NCBI GenBank assembly: GCA_037176845.1
Contig: JAYKXP010000001.1
Location: 434,001 to 498,000, forward strand
DNA: 64,000 nucleotides
From: Paramarasmius palmivorus
Lineage: Eukaryota > Basidiomycota > Agaricomycetes > Agaricales > Marasmiaceae
Reading direction: 5' to 3'
Position numbers and translations under genes: made by a program. The notes under the pieces were generated by a model, which saw only the letters and a program-made list of their open reading frames with translations, was not told where the DNA came from and ran no database searches. Of the stretch, positions 35,240 to 47,452 are shown one piece after another (the first letter of the stretch is position 1; each line of letters begins with the position of its first letter).

Positions 35240-37526
35240 GGTGATGAAAGGGGTTGTGTCGTCGATAGGATACTCCGCGAAAAAGATGAAGATAAAATGA
35301 AGAAGAAAACAGAGGGAAAAAACGTTGGCGGAGGAAGAGGACGACGAGGAGAGGTATCCCTTACCGGGGAGGATGAGGAAAAGTAAAAGGCGCGTTTACA
35401 GGCTCAACTTATAGTCGCCGCGTCAAGTGTGCAGCGAGGCATCAGAGAACTCAGAGGAGAAATGTTTACAAAACAACATTCTAAATCTGGCAACTGCACA
35501 GAGTCCCCAATTCAGACTGAATTAGTACTCAATTCTTTTGGTTACAAAGTACGATCTTCACATGAGCCAAAGGTCGTAATTCCAACATCTCCGTTCCCGG
35601 TTACCGTTATGGTTCTCTCCTCTTTTCCCCTTGATAAGCCTTCAGATTTGGGGACATAAGCCTGATAGATCTTTTCCCAGACTCTTCTCGATATATCTCG
35701 GCCTGTTCCGGGGCTTCACTTCACCAAAAGGAATTCTACACCTCTGGCAGGTCATTTCTCTCACTTTCGCCGCGAGGTATTGCCTAGCGTATATCGCATC
35801 CCTGTCCATCTTGATTTCTGGGGTTCTCTCTCACCACCTGTTATCTGCCAACGCGCTCGTTTTCTGGAGGCTTTTACTTTCTATTGCTCGTCCAAAAAGT
35901 GCTCACATCGCTGGGAATCACAAAGTAAATTGATTGACTAAATATTCGCTCACTGTGGGTACATCGCTGCCTGCCAGGCCTGTCACAGCTCAACTTGGGA
36001 ATTCAAAGGAAGAATGAGCGAAACGTTGCGCGAGTCAACGCAGCTGACTCTTCCTCATACTTGTCGATCTGCGCAACCTTGCACTCTTGTTGGCATCTTG
36101 TTCCAAACTTCCGTCTCCCAAAGCTACAAGTAGCCCAGGTAGGGCAAATCCGTTTCTTTTCGTGATGTAATATCACTCAGGATCATCAGCAGTCTTGCGG
36201 ACAAGCCTCCTGTTCGGTTTTCAAATCTCGTACCTGCGTCATCCCCTTCTACTTGCTCACAATGATTTCATATTTCTCTGGCACGCTTTTAATACGCAAT
36301 TTTCTCATTCGATTCAATGACGCGGGACCACCTATGACATTTAGCTGAATTTTTCGAAGCCCTTCAAGTACACTTCGACTACATTCAATGAACACGTGTA
36401 CTGGGGATGTGAAGCAAACCTTATGGACCGGGAATCTTGGAACGATGTCGCGCGCATATGGCATTTCATTTCTCGACTCGAGTGTTTTAGACAATCTTCA
36501 TACCTCGATTTTTGAGAATCTCAGCGGCTATGCGATCATCTCAGAATTTCGAGCAAGATCTGCCTCTTACAAAGTTGGTAAAGGCCACTGCTTCAGAGAC
36601 CACCACTCCCGGAATCTTTACTGCCCAATGAATTATGTGTTCCGATCAAACTCTATAACATCCCTCCAATCATCTACGTCTGGTACTATCGCGTGCAAGA
36701 GTCATCTCCCCGAAGCCTCGAAGCATCCTCTAGGCTCTACGCAGTACCTAGATGCCCCTTCACTATTCGCAGAACACTGTAGCCTTTCTCGACACTAGGA
36801 TTGCACGCCCCCCGAGGATCACCTTCAAATTTGCTTCATCGTCCCCCATCCTCATGCTTCCTCCCCTTCACTTACAACTAGGGTATTAGCTCTCTTCTGG
36901 AAACACCTCTCTCTCTCTCTCAACTCAATTGATTCCGAACATTTTCTTGAGGTCGTTTTGCCTCAGGGGTGCTGGAACGACCATCTGACTGAGTCCCAAA
37001 GAGAAAGTCCTCACTATATCCCCGACCTTAGATACACGCCCCTCGAGTCAATCGAAGAGCCCTTTCTGATTCCTGTGTTCCCCCGGTTCCGAATGTAGAT
37101 GAGTTATTATTATTCCTTAGAAAAGATCCGACCGCGGAAAACATCTGTGACTGTTTGTAGTACTGCACAGTTTGAATTGATGATATGACTGTTGCCACCA
37201 TGAGCGCAGATGGCTAACGCCTTGAGTGAAAGGACGATAAGTAGTCATCGGAAATACCACCTAGAGCTTACGAAACGCCGGCCGGATTGGCCTATTCCAC
37301 CATTGACAATGTCAACTCCCTGGACATGGGAAGGTGCGCTTTCGGGCATCACCCTGATCAAATCATTGAGAGTCCTGATTGATTCATACCCACAAGTTAC
37401 CGCTACGCTCGGATTCCGAAACGGCGCCACATGAAACCTTGGACCAAGTGATCACTATCTCTCTGTCATTCAGAATAGGTACGGGTAGGAGTAGAATAAG
37501 TCGAGGCATCTATATTTCTTGTCTAC
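35240..37526. other. Gene-poor region
   Basis: About 2.3 kb with no recognised gene. A CT dinucleotide run lies near 36908-36922. Open frames at 36388-36798 and 37210-37434 have no family signature. Confidence 0.45.
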
Positions 37527-40156
37527 TCAGTCGATGGCCTGGACGCCATCGTATGCAGGGAGACGCCGGCACGCTTCGGCCCAATCGATGCTGCCTTCTA
37601 CGAGCTCCGTTACAGTCGCAATAACCTCGTCGATCGATGATATTCTCTGATCCATCGTATCGCGTTCCCTGTGAAACATAACGTTAGCATCCCCGGCTTA
37701 ACGACAACAGGTATCGTACTCACCGTATGGTGACAGTTCGATTTTGAACCGCTGTTTGGGATGACAGTAGTATCAGCAACGTGGAGGTCATAACGAAATG
37801 GCGATTGAACTTACATGCAAAGTCGATGGTGATGCCGTAGGGTGTTCCCAGCTCGTCATTGCGGGCATAACGCTTTCCGATGGATGTGTTGGAATCGTCT
37901 ACTCGGGAGAAGATACCAGCTCGACGTAGTTTGGTGGCTAGGAGTCAGGCAACCATCAAAGCGAGGAATTGGGAAATGAAGAAAAGTTAAAGTTAGCATC
38001 TCCAAGCGTAGATGACTCGGGGAATGAGTCAGATCACTGAACGAGAACGTACAGATTTCATTAACGAGGGGATCAAACTCCTCTTTGGCGCTCAATGGAA
38101 CGATAAGGACCTTGGTCGGAGCAACAAGAGGAGGCAAAGATAACACCTAGTACAAGCGCACATGTCAACACAACCTAAATGAACCGAAAAAGGACGATAA
38201 TCTTACCCCACGTTCGACGTCCGACTCTCTACTCCAGAAACTATGTTCCAGCAACGTGTAGAGAATTCGGCCAAGGCCGAACGATGGCTCGATGACATTT
38301 GGAGTATATTCACGTACTGTTAATCAAAAGTGGGGAAAAAGGGAACACGGGTCAAAAACAACGTATTCGCGGTATAGAAAATTGCGTGCTTACTTGACTG
38401 CTTGAAAGTTTTGCGTTCAATCTTGAGCAATTCTGGAGAGACATCAAAGTCTTTGCCGTCAATTTTGAGCGTAGTGGCGCTGATGACATTGTTAGATCAT
38501 GTTTGAAGCTGATGAGGAGTTGAGGAATAGCCATACCCCTTCGAGAGCTGCTCCTTCAGTTTTAGAAGATCCGGATCCTCAAGGCTTTCCATATGTTTCT
38601 GTAGTACACCAGCGTCTTGCTTAAATGTCTTGCCTAGAAGTTTCTTGTCAAAGGTGACGACCTCCTTCTCCGTGACGATAGGTTCCTTCAGTGCCTGCCT
38701 GACGACAAGAGGATGTCCAGTCTTTGCAGAGTGTACGGTAAGGTCATACGCAGCCCTGTCCGCACAGCCCACACATTCCGTCCATCCAGTCGAGTTCTCA
38801 ATCTCCGCATCCCAGCAGTCTGTTGCGTAATGTGCCATTTCATTCGACATATGTTGTCTGAACCTGAGTCGTTGGGGGTTAATGCCGACTTTGAGAAGGA
38901 ATGTATAGATCCGGGCCATGAAATATCCGAGGGTCTGGTTAGCGATGATGCCCTTGTCTACAGGCCTCTCCAACTGACATCTTGATGACCTGAGTGCTTC
39001 CAGATGCCTGGACATTCCGGTCCAGAAGCACGAGAACAGTGTCCCGCACTTCATCAAACTTGGGGTGACTCTTGTCGAGGGGATCGACGTAATGCTCGAT
39101 CTCAGCCATTGTGAATTCCCGGACTCGCAGCAAACCCGCGCGGGGAGAGATCTCATTACGGAAAGAACGTCCGATCTGGGCTGACGCGAACGGTACGCGG
39201 CCGTTGTTGAAGTCGAGGAGTCGAGAGAAGTTTAGGAAATGGCCTTGGGCGGTCTCCGGTCGAAGATAACTGTACAAACATGAGTAAGTTAATCTTAAAA
39301 CTAATGGGCGTGAAGCATACCCTGGATATCTCCCGGTAGGCCCAATACTACTGGCAAACATAAGGTTGAACTCTTGAGGTTCAGTGACCTCATTGTCTGT
39401 ATCAGGATTCTTAATCTGATATTTCCTACAGAGCTCGCCCAGCTCTGGACCCCCAAAGTTGTCCAACTAGAATTGGTTTGGTTAGTACTTGTTCAGGACG
39501 GTAATCGCACTATACGCACTTGAGCCAGTGTGACCTCATATTCTTTCACCAATTCGTCCGATAACTGCACAGCGGCGGTTTTGACTGCTTTCTTCTTCTT
39601 CTTCTTGTCCTTTGAATCGTCAACAGGCTTCCGCAGCCTGACCCCTCGCCTCCCTATCCCCAGCTAACCTCGCCTCCAGTACATTTTTTACCAAATGATC
39701 TGCCCGCAGAACATCACCTGTTTTTGTGTCCTTCACCATCCAATCTGCGAACCTGGCGACGTGTCCGGAAGTCTCGAAAACAGGAGCAGGAGTCATAATG
39801 GTGGTATCAAGTTCTAGCATGGACTCTTCAACGATAAAGTGTTTGCGCCATTCTGCGATAATGTTGGCCTGCAAAGCAGAACCCGATGGACCATAGTCGT
39901 ATAAGCCAGCAACGCCTCCGTATATTTCAAATGCTGGGGCGTAGAAAAACCTTCTATTGAGCAGGGCATCGAGTCGAGTTTTGTCGAATGAATGAGCCGT
40001 TTTGTTAACTGTAGAAGCCATTTCTGGGGTCGCAACGCCGAAGGGATTCGAGTGTGACGTGTATCGTTTCTGGAGCTCGACAGGGAATGAAGGCCGCCTG
40101 AGTTGAAAGTTTCCTCGTCGTGGAAGAAGTAGTACGCTGCTAAGTCTGGCTCTCAT
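37527..40156 (-). CDS. GRS1: Glycyl-tRNA synthetase, dual cytosolic/mitochondrial start, two frame disruptions
   Basis: This class II enzyme charges tRNA-Gly with glycine. The upstream ATG at 40156 gives an Arg-rich leader ([20 protein letters not shown]) typical of mitochondrial import. A second ATG at 40021 ([12 protein letters not shown]) starts the cytosolic form. The core reads [53 protein letters not shown] (motif 2), [34 protein letters not shown] and [14 protein letters not shown] (motif 3). It ends in an anticodon-binding domain and AYDGVQAID at 37527. An extra base at 39625 interrupts [16 protein letters not shown], and another at 38962 interrupts [21 protein letters not shown]. Both stops vanish if one base is discounted. 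Because the gene is essential, sequence error is the simplest reading. Confidence 0.9.
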
Positions 40157-40524
40157 GCAAAATTTCGAGCGAGTCACGATATCGTCGAGTCACATCGATC
40201 GCGTCAATCCCAACGCAGAAAAACAGCGCGATTTTGCCGACTCCTCTGTTCTAACCGAGGCTGCGACGAAATTTCACCCCTGGCATGAAAAATAACCAGA
40301 ATCTTTATTTTAATGCATCTATTGAAAGTAAAGACCATATGCTTTAGATAGATATAATGTCATTATCCTAAATATATTGAATTTCCGGGTCATCACCACC
40401 CAAGCACGGTAGGAACCCTGAGATGGGTGAAAACGAAAGTGGGACAAGGTGCACGGCAGAAGGATGACCAGCTATGACCAGGAAATTGTGATGTGGCCAG
40501 CAATCGTGGAACCAATCCTCGGAA
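40157..40524. other. Gap: glycyl-tRNA synthetase promoter and bestrophin 3' flank
   Basis: This gap of 368 bp holds the upstream region of the minus-strand synthetase gene. No gene is seen. Confidence 0.5.
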
Positions 40525-42781
40525 CTAAATGTGCAACGCACTCTGCATTTGAACATAGCCCCGTGCCATCCAGTCTTGGGGTGTCAGACGCTCGTCTGTG
40601 TGATAGTTGCGAGCAAAAAGGAGGTCATTTTCCGCCACGAACGCCCATCGTGCTGGGTCCGGAGTGGCAGTCGACGTGATGGCCTTCAACTCGTTCCCTA
40701 TTCATTGCAGGCCAAGAACTCAGTCAGTACTGCGAACACCGATGCCGATGGCTCGTGGAATGACGTACTAATAATGTTTTGGGTGAAATGGTCCAGGTTC
40801 TATTGGGTTAACTTTAATGTGAAGGATAACTCCGAAAACCAAGGGGAAAATGCTCACAAGATCGTTTTTGTCGTAACCAAAGGGATCTAGAAATAAACGA
40901 TGGCGAGTGAGCATCATATGTATTCAGTAGCTTTGATGAAAGCTGGTCAGTATGACAGAATGATGGAACACGCACTTTCGATCTCCTCTCCTGCGACAAG
41001 GAACCCAAAGAATATGAATGCCAAAATGACAGTTGCCGGAATCGTTAGCCATTTCAGGGTAAGCCAGATTTGCGGAGGCTGACGTCGCAATTGAACAGGA
41101 CGTCAAGTGATATGTGCATAGAAAAGTTAGTGAAACATAAGCTTGAGTTTCTCCAGTGATGATGTTTCCTGACATAGGACTTACGAGAGCGAAGCAGTAA
41201 ATGACCGTGACAACCCACAGATGAATTGAATAGGAGAACGGAATCGGTGTTGTCCGTATCCTCTCAAGACCCGTCAGGCTATCCACCAGCTGATTCAAAG
41301 CAAAAAGTAGGGTGTCTGGGCAAAGCACGTTGAATGATATGGAAGCGTGATTTCGGAACGGACTCACTTGTCGTCGGAACGTCCATGATCTTCCGGTTCT
41401 GCAACGCGGAGATGTAAGAACTCTATGACGAATAGGGTCAACATTACGCTCATCAGGTAGCAGCGTGTGCTCACCAAATACAATGAGATCTCCAAAGGTA
41501 GATTGTGGGACACGGCCTTATTTCTCATCTGTGCTCGCAGTCTCGCAGCCTTCTTCCCTTTCACAGTCTTGCCCCTCTTCGTTAGCACCTTTACGAGTAG
41601 CGAAAATGGGAATAAATCGAGAAAGTGATATTTTGGAGGGTTCTTTGGTGGAAGTAGATACTTTTCATCGTCACGAGTGAGAATTACTTTCTCGCGGTCC
41701 GCGGAAGGGATAGATCCACTTACTGGGATACGTACGTGCTCCGTCATGAGCACTCGTCATCGCAGCCGGCGGCCTGAGAAAGTGTGTTTTGCGTGGTGTA
41801 TTGGGTGTGGTGGCAGGGAGAGGAAGATGATGTTCAGCCGGATCCCTGCTCTCTAACGCCTTCTTCTCTTCGTCCGCTTCGCTTACTCGTCGATGAACGA
41901 ACGAGGAGCCTCCCTCGGAGACACGGGGTTCTGTGGAAGATGTGGAGGGTTCGGGGTGTCCGTGACCACCATGAGGATCAGTGGGTTGGTTCAATTCCGC
42001 GTGGACGGTATGCCTGGGGGAAGAGCATATGCAGGAAGGAACTTGACGAGGTAATAGAGGTCCCTTGCTGCAACTTCAGTATGAAAGGCGGCAGTATGTA
42101 TGAAACACGTACTCGTAGTAGATCCCATCTTCTCCTCTGAGATAATGCTTGACCGAAACACTGAATGCCTCCAAAAGGTTGATCACGGTCGTCTTCTCTA
42201 TCATGGCCCTGGCTTTCAGCACATCTGCTGATTCCGTCTCCGTAGCAGGAGGATCTGGGCAAGTAATACTTCAGAATACATCATTACAACACAACTGTGC
42301 ACACTTAACCGGGAATATGGAACCAGACAGTCCTAGCAAACGTCCGAGTCCCGAGGATGATCTGTGCCCAGAGTCTTCTGCCCTCATTGTACCTCTCAAA
42401 TGACGACGTCGTACGATATGAAATCACAAAGCCCAATACAGTACCAATCCTGCACGTATTCAGTAAATATTGCATCTCAAATGTCAAACTGAAGACTCAC
42501 ACTGTCAATAAGGTCGGTTGGAAAAACAATTCATGGCCTTGATGATTAAGAACTGCAATCAAAGTAGCCCAAGCTCCGAAGAATATCAAGATGTGCCAGC
42601 ATCTGAATAGAGCAGTCGCTAATAACGCGTTTATTGTCGAGTTTCCTGTTCGTCGTCGAGGCGCAAAGCTAAGGGGAAATGAGTACTGTTAACCACATTC
42701 AGTAAAGAGATCTCACGGGTCCTGTACTGCAAAACCTTTGTGTGATATGGTTCCCGATCTCTGCAGCCCAGGTATCTTCAT
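40525..42781 (-). CDS. Bestrophin-like (UPF0187) membrane channel protein
   Basis: This is a predicted anion-channel-type membrane protein of the bestrophin/UPF0187 family. The ATG at 42781 gives MKIPGLQRSGTISHKGFAV and joins in phase to helix 1 (TALFRCWHILIFFGAWATLI). The family signature follows: GTVLGFVISYRTTSSFERYN, EGRRLWAQIILGTRTFAR and VINLLEAFSVSVKHYLRGED. A long polar insert (PSTSSTEPRVSEGGSS) leads to LLPPKNPPKYHFLDLFP, NLPLEISLYL and QLVDSLTGLERIRTTPIPFS. The end carries the conserved EEIENPFGYDKNDL. The last exon reads ARWAFVAENDLLFARNYHTD and MQSALHI, with the stop at 40525. One base shift near 41750, between the insert and the VILTRDDEKYLL segment, is needed. The polar loop is longer than in bacterial homologues but usual for fungi. 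Confidence 0.85.
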
Positions 42782-44948
42782 TCAGGTAGGTCAAGATTTC
42801 AGGAAAACGAAAGCGCTGGGGATATCACCTTCTGGGACTTTTTACGCTCGAGAAGTACCTCTGCACTCTGCATCTTTCCCTGGCAACCCTCTCGTAATTA
42901 CTAGTCTTGGGGATGATACCGGAACACTCTGGCCGTTGCTAGTTATCCTCTTGCACTGTCGCGCAGCCCAGATACAGGACAATGAAGGCCTGTTTGGACT
43001 GGGGGAGATGGTGGTTGATGATAAGGAGGTCTCTGTGTCGTGCGAGAACTGCTAGAAGCCTCACCATAGCTCCACAATGGAGACAGACGATTTGCACGCC
43101 TCTTCGCCTGCATCAGCCGAAACGACTAATGTGGCAATACTTCCCGGAAGGATTGCCAGAGGCTTCCGCTTCGTTATCGTCAACTATAGCCTTGGCTTCT
43201 CTCCGCGTGTCGCCAAGTTACTCGCTCGTTTACTGTGGTATACATCTCAACATCGTTGCCTTTCTGGGGCAGTCGATAGCACTGAGTTTAGCTATGGATT
43301 GACTCTATCCTCATTTGCACTGCCAGCTTATACCGCAAGTCTCGGGGATTCCGACTTGGGTACACCAAGTATTCATCATCAGAGAACTGTAATTTCCGTC
43401 TGACACTTGGTAATGGATCTCAGTGTGCGTACTCGGCTACATCCTGATGTATTGATGCTGCTGTGGGCGTGTTCTCATGTTAACAGCTTACCGGTCATTA
43501 CTTTGATTCTGTTTCAAGTCGGACACGGCGGAGACTTGAGATAAGGACACAAATCGCGTTAGTTCTCTCTACAGGCGGAATGCTCAACTAGAAGGGACTA
43601 TGTCGCGATCTTTGCTCAATATAGGTGAAAAAAGAAGTACAATTATCAACTCATCCACATGCCAAATATACGCTACCTGATGGACCGTATACCCACCTTT
43701 CAACGAGGGACAGCAGAAATATTGGTCCAAATACCTAGATTACCCCGTCCAAGCATAGAAGCCAGCATACGATACGGAACCTTGTTCGTGTATTCTAAAC
43801 CAGAGTAAACCGGCGTCGAGGGTATCCTAATTTCCAAATTTCTCGCAAAACTTTGAAGTTTGAAGGCTGCGAAGCGACCCTGTGCTTCGAAGTTCCTATC
43901 ACGCAGGTGTTCAGCCGCTCTTCCGACGGAATATGCGGGGAAAGAGGCACACCGGAGGATGAAAAATAGTACGCGTTCGCCGCCGCGAGCGGCTGCATTG
44001 TGGCCAAAGAGAAAGAGGTTTCGAGCCGTTCGGGATCTGTGAGAGGGCGCCGACATATAGATAGAAGTCGAGTCAACGATTATTGCCATGTCTGTTCCGT
44101 TTGTTCTAATTGGGCCATGTTAAAGAGGACCGAGCCAAATAGCTGGTGTCGCCGCAGCCAGATGGATTTCCGAGGACCCATCCGCGATTTAGAGTCTACC
44201 GGCGTTGTACCTAGACCTCGTGCACGTTCGAGGTGGTTGCGGTCCCAATAAAAGACCAGACGACCTAGAAATGTGTGTTGCCGAAAACAAATGATCATGT
44301 ATCTGTCAAGGCAGAAGTTTCCGAACAAAGACCGTTGGTTTGGATTCTAAACGTGAATTCCTGACGCCACAGCCGAATTCTGAAAGCTGTTGGACGGAAC
44401 GTGTAGAAAGAGTTGGCTTGTGCGGAACAGAATATCTCATGCACGAAAGACTTTGGTAAGTACGAAAGAGAGTGAGGTAAATCATGAATGGACCACCCTT
44501 GACTTGGACAAGGTACGGGTCAAAGCAGAGAAGGATTAGAGCCGACAGGCTGGCGATCCTAGTCCTCAAACAACGGATCCTGGCGCGCAGGGTTGAGCAA
44601 AAACGTTCTAAGAAGCAACACGGACCTGGAACAAAAACAACATGAGGTGTAACTGCTAACATGTACCCCTTTCCTCGGTTTCTTAGCCATCTCAAATCTT
44701 GCCTTTATTCAGAGTTGAGCTGTGGAATTGATGGAATCTTTGATGGTTGAGACGAATACGAGTTGTAAGGCTTTCTAGAAGGATTGAATAGCGGTGAATC
44801 TCCAGAACACGACCGCATAATAGATGTCGGGAATATACACCGAACTGAAGAGTCGTGTCATCGTGAAAGATGGCGAGCAAAAAAACCAATACTTCGGCGA
44901 ATCGATATTGATACATACACCTAATAATACATGTATTGTCGGCGATCT
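42782..44948. other. Region without a confidently called gene
   Basis: About 2.2 kb. A plus-strand open frame at 43077-43403 (METDDLHASSPASAETTNVA) starts 295 bp from the bestrophin ATG and could be a short gene, but no family is evident. Minus-strand frames at 43700-44330 are rich in Arg and Ser and compete with each other. I cannot support a specific gene. Confidence 0.35.
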
Positions 44949-45636
44949 TCATTTGGGTTCAGCCACCGTTCCACAGTGTTTACATTTTCTAAGATCTTCG
45001 TTTTGCTGCCACTTCAGGATGACAGGTTTGAGCTGAGTTCCTAAATCGGTACAGTGGAACGATTCTTCGTATATGATCGTGGGTTGTTCATGCGATGGTG
45101 AGCGACAATACCAGCGAAGTCGATCTATCACTCATCATCGGTATATCAGGATGAGTAGGAGATAGCGGTTAGGACGTACCGACCGACCCTTCAGGCCGTT
45201 CTCTTTCCATCACGATTCCAATGGTATCGGCAAACCGGACAGGATTGTGAGGCGTGTTGGCTGTTCAATAGAAGGTCAGATCGAGTTGTCATGCGACTAA
45301 AGGTCTAAATCTGGACCTGGCAGCAAGAACATTTCGCCTTCTTCAATCCTGATATCCTTGAAGATACCTTCATCGACGACTTTCAAGAGCATACCTCCTT
45401 TGTATTGATAAAACCATTCCTATTCTGTTCGATCTAGCGCTCCAAGAGACAATATCTGAGGCAAGACTTACTTCGGTTTGATTGACATGGTAGTCATTCC
45501 TTTCATTTGGACCGCCCACCGCCATCATAATGAAGTCTCCGCCTCGATAGAGACAAAAGTTATTGACCGGGGGCTGCAAGAGCTTCTCGTTCTCTGCAAG
45601 CCATCGAGGAAAGTTAATTGGGGGTGAGAGGGGCAT
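44949..45636 (-). CDS. BNA1: 3-hydroxyanthranilate 3,4-dioxygenase, one frame disruption
   Basis: This is a non-haem iron cupin enzyme of the kynurenine pathway that opens the 3-hydroxyanthranilate ring on the way to quinolinate and NAD. Exons are 45472-45636, 45317-45420, 45180-45260 and 44949-45130. The start is [20 protein letters not shown]. The active-site region reads [15 protein letters not shown], joined to [18 protein letters not shown], and contains the substrate Arg and the iron His and Glu. [20 protein letters not shown] carries the second His. The C-terminus has KCKHCG, one Cys pair of the kind that binds a second metal in some family members. An extra base at 45360/45361 shifts the frame between EGIF and [14 protein letters not shown]; splice phases elsewhere agree only if one base is removed there. 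The product is cytosolic. Confidence 0.9.
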
Positions 45637-45928
45637 ATCGTCGTCGTCAATGACAGAGATAAGAATAAAAGGTGCTGAAAATGCTGATTCATTCACTCAG
45701 AAATCAGACGCCCGAAAATCCGACAATCATGTGAACAGCGTGACCTTTTGCACGCGACAAAGGTCAGGAGGGCCGAGGCCTACACTGAAGGAGTGTCTTT
45801 TGCCTCTTCCCCCTTCGTTGCCACTCTCCACATCTGCATGAATCTCTGGAAATTTGGACCATCTCGAATATAGAGCTATAATGGTCACCTCAACGGGTTT
45901 GGTAGACGAGAGGAAGAAGAAGAAAACA

Positions 45929-47202
45929 ATGGACAAAGCTATGGGAATCCATGTACGTCCTACTCTTTTTTTCAGCAAGCAGTCAGTCTTTCTAATCATT
46001 CCCTTCAGCTTTCGAGACAGTTGCAGCTGAGACTGCAATATGCAAAGTTAAAGGTGGACCATGGATGGGTTCGTCGACATTTTTCTGTGGCTCGTTCGTA
46101 TCCAAATCAACTTCTCTTGATCAGCACAAACAAAATCTGAACGAAGTCGAAAACCTTTATTTCCGTCACTCACATATCAGAGGTCCACGACCATCTGCAA
46201 ACTCTGTTGTACCACTCAATTCAACATCCATTCCGGCTGCCACTTCACGACCCAATTCTTCTTTATCTTTTATGCAAAATGTCGTAGGAAAACAGTCCGA
46301 TACTGTTCCTGAACACTCGAGAGATGGTGGTGAGAAGGAAAAGGCCGTTTCAACGCATACACAACCACCAATTCTCCAACTTTTACCATCCCCACTTCCG
46401 GCTTCAGGTCCAGAAAAACATACAATGACACAACCGATTTCTTCAACAGTTCCAGTCGTACCAGTATCATCAAATCCCACCCATTCCACTCCAAATTCGT
46501 CCGTGTACACCCCAGTCGTTCAGCCGATGCAGAGGCCTGCACAAACGGTACCACCCAATACCTTCACTTTCAAAGTAAGCATATTGAAAATCTATCTCAT
46601 TGTGACTCGTATATGAATATGTTTTGTAGCAGGTGCATCCTGTCCCAATGCATCCACCGAGTAATCCCCAGAACCATGTACAGAACAATCCATCACGTCC
46701 GATACTTTCGCATTCCTCGTCATCATCCATTCCTGCACATCCAGCCTCTCAAAGCCAACCAAGGCCAGTCTCTAACACTGCACCTACGCCAACGCCAGCT
46801 CCGGCAGCACCACCCAAGAAACCTTCACCCTCGACATCAACTTCATCATTACAAACCTCGAATTCATCAATGACACCTCCCACGAAACCAGCCGAACCTT
46901 TCCAGTTTGGTACTGCTTCGTCATCTTCATCCTTGACCTACGACTCGTTCTGGTCATCGCATCTGGCTTCTAGAACCAGGTCACTGACCTCTTTATCAGG
47001 CAGTAGTGTGGAAGATGTTGCCAGCAGTCCTGCACCGACGAATTTCTTGCAGCGAAGGCTGTCGGATGTGCAGATTGCTCAGTCCTTGGGTCCATCATTT
47101 GCCGAGTACATGTCATCACACAATTCCTTGAGCAGTGGTATTCAGGGTGGTAAGCAGAATTCAGAAGTTGTTAACAGAGTAGGTGCTGTCGGGAATGTCT
47201 AA
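45929..47202 (+). CDS. Conserved-looking Ser/Pro-rich protein with N-terminal helix
   Basis: Four exons join in phase. The first is 24 nt (MDKAMGIH, 45929-45952). The second gives LSRQLQLRLQYAKLKVDHGW, and the third begins HKQNLNEVENLYFRHSHIRG. The last starts QVHPVPMHPPSNPQNHVQ, after an intron that begins GTAAGC and ends TTTTGTAG. The first roughly 50 residues look like a regular charged helix. The remaining 270 or so are Ser/Thr/Pro-rich, with runs such as PTPTPAPAAPPKKPSPSTST, and are probably disordered. Near the C-terminus a more ordered block reads SSLTYDSFWSSHLASRTRSL and FLQRRLSDVQIAQSLGPSFA. I recognise no named family. It is divergent from 3-hydroxyanthranilate dioxygenase, with 292 bp between the start codons. 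Confidence 0.65.
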
Positions 47203-47452
47203 TAGGGTCAGAAGGATTTTTTTTCTCGTCTAATTCATGCTTGTTGTTTTCCTGTACCGTACTCGCATCATATTCGTGCATATGGCATTGTCGTCGTCTA
47301 GATAAAGTAGTGTCCTGAGCTGTACCTCAAAAGACGTGATCCCTGTAATCTGCCACGCGTGCAACTTTACGCAGCCAACAAAGCTTGGCTGACATCCTTC
47401 TACATCTTTCCCTCGCCGACCCTTCAGGCGCTACACTGTATCGAGCTTGAAA

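Noticed and set aside
34848..35300. Plus-strand open frame of 150 codons
   Set aside because: It lacks a family signature and splice context. The minus strand offers a better-formed two-exon small gene, though neither is proven.
42738..43403. Plus-strand frames after the bestrophin-like gene
   Set aside because: The first overlaps the bestrophin first exon antisense. The second is short and has no homology signal, so neither is called as a gene.
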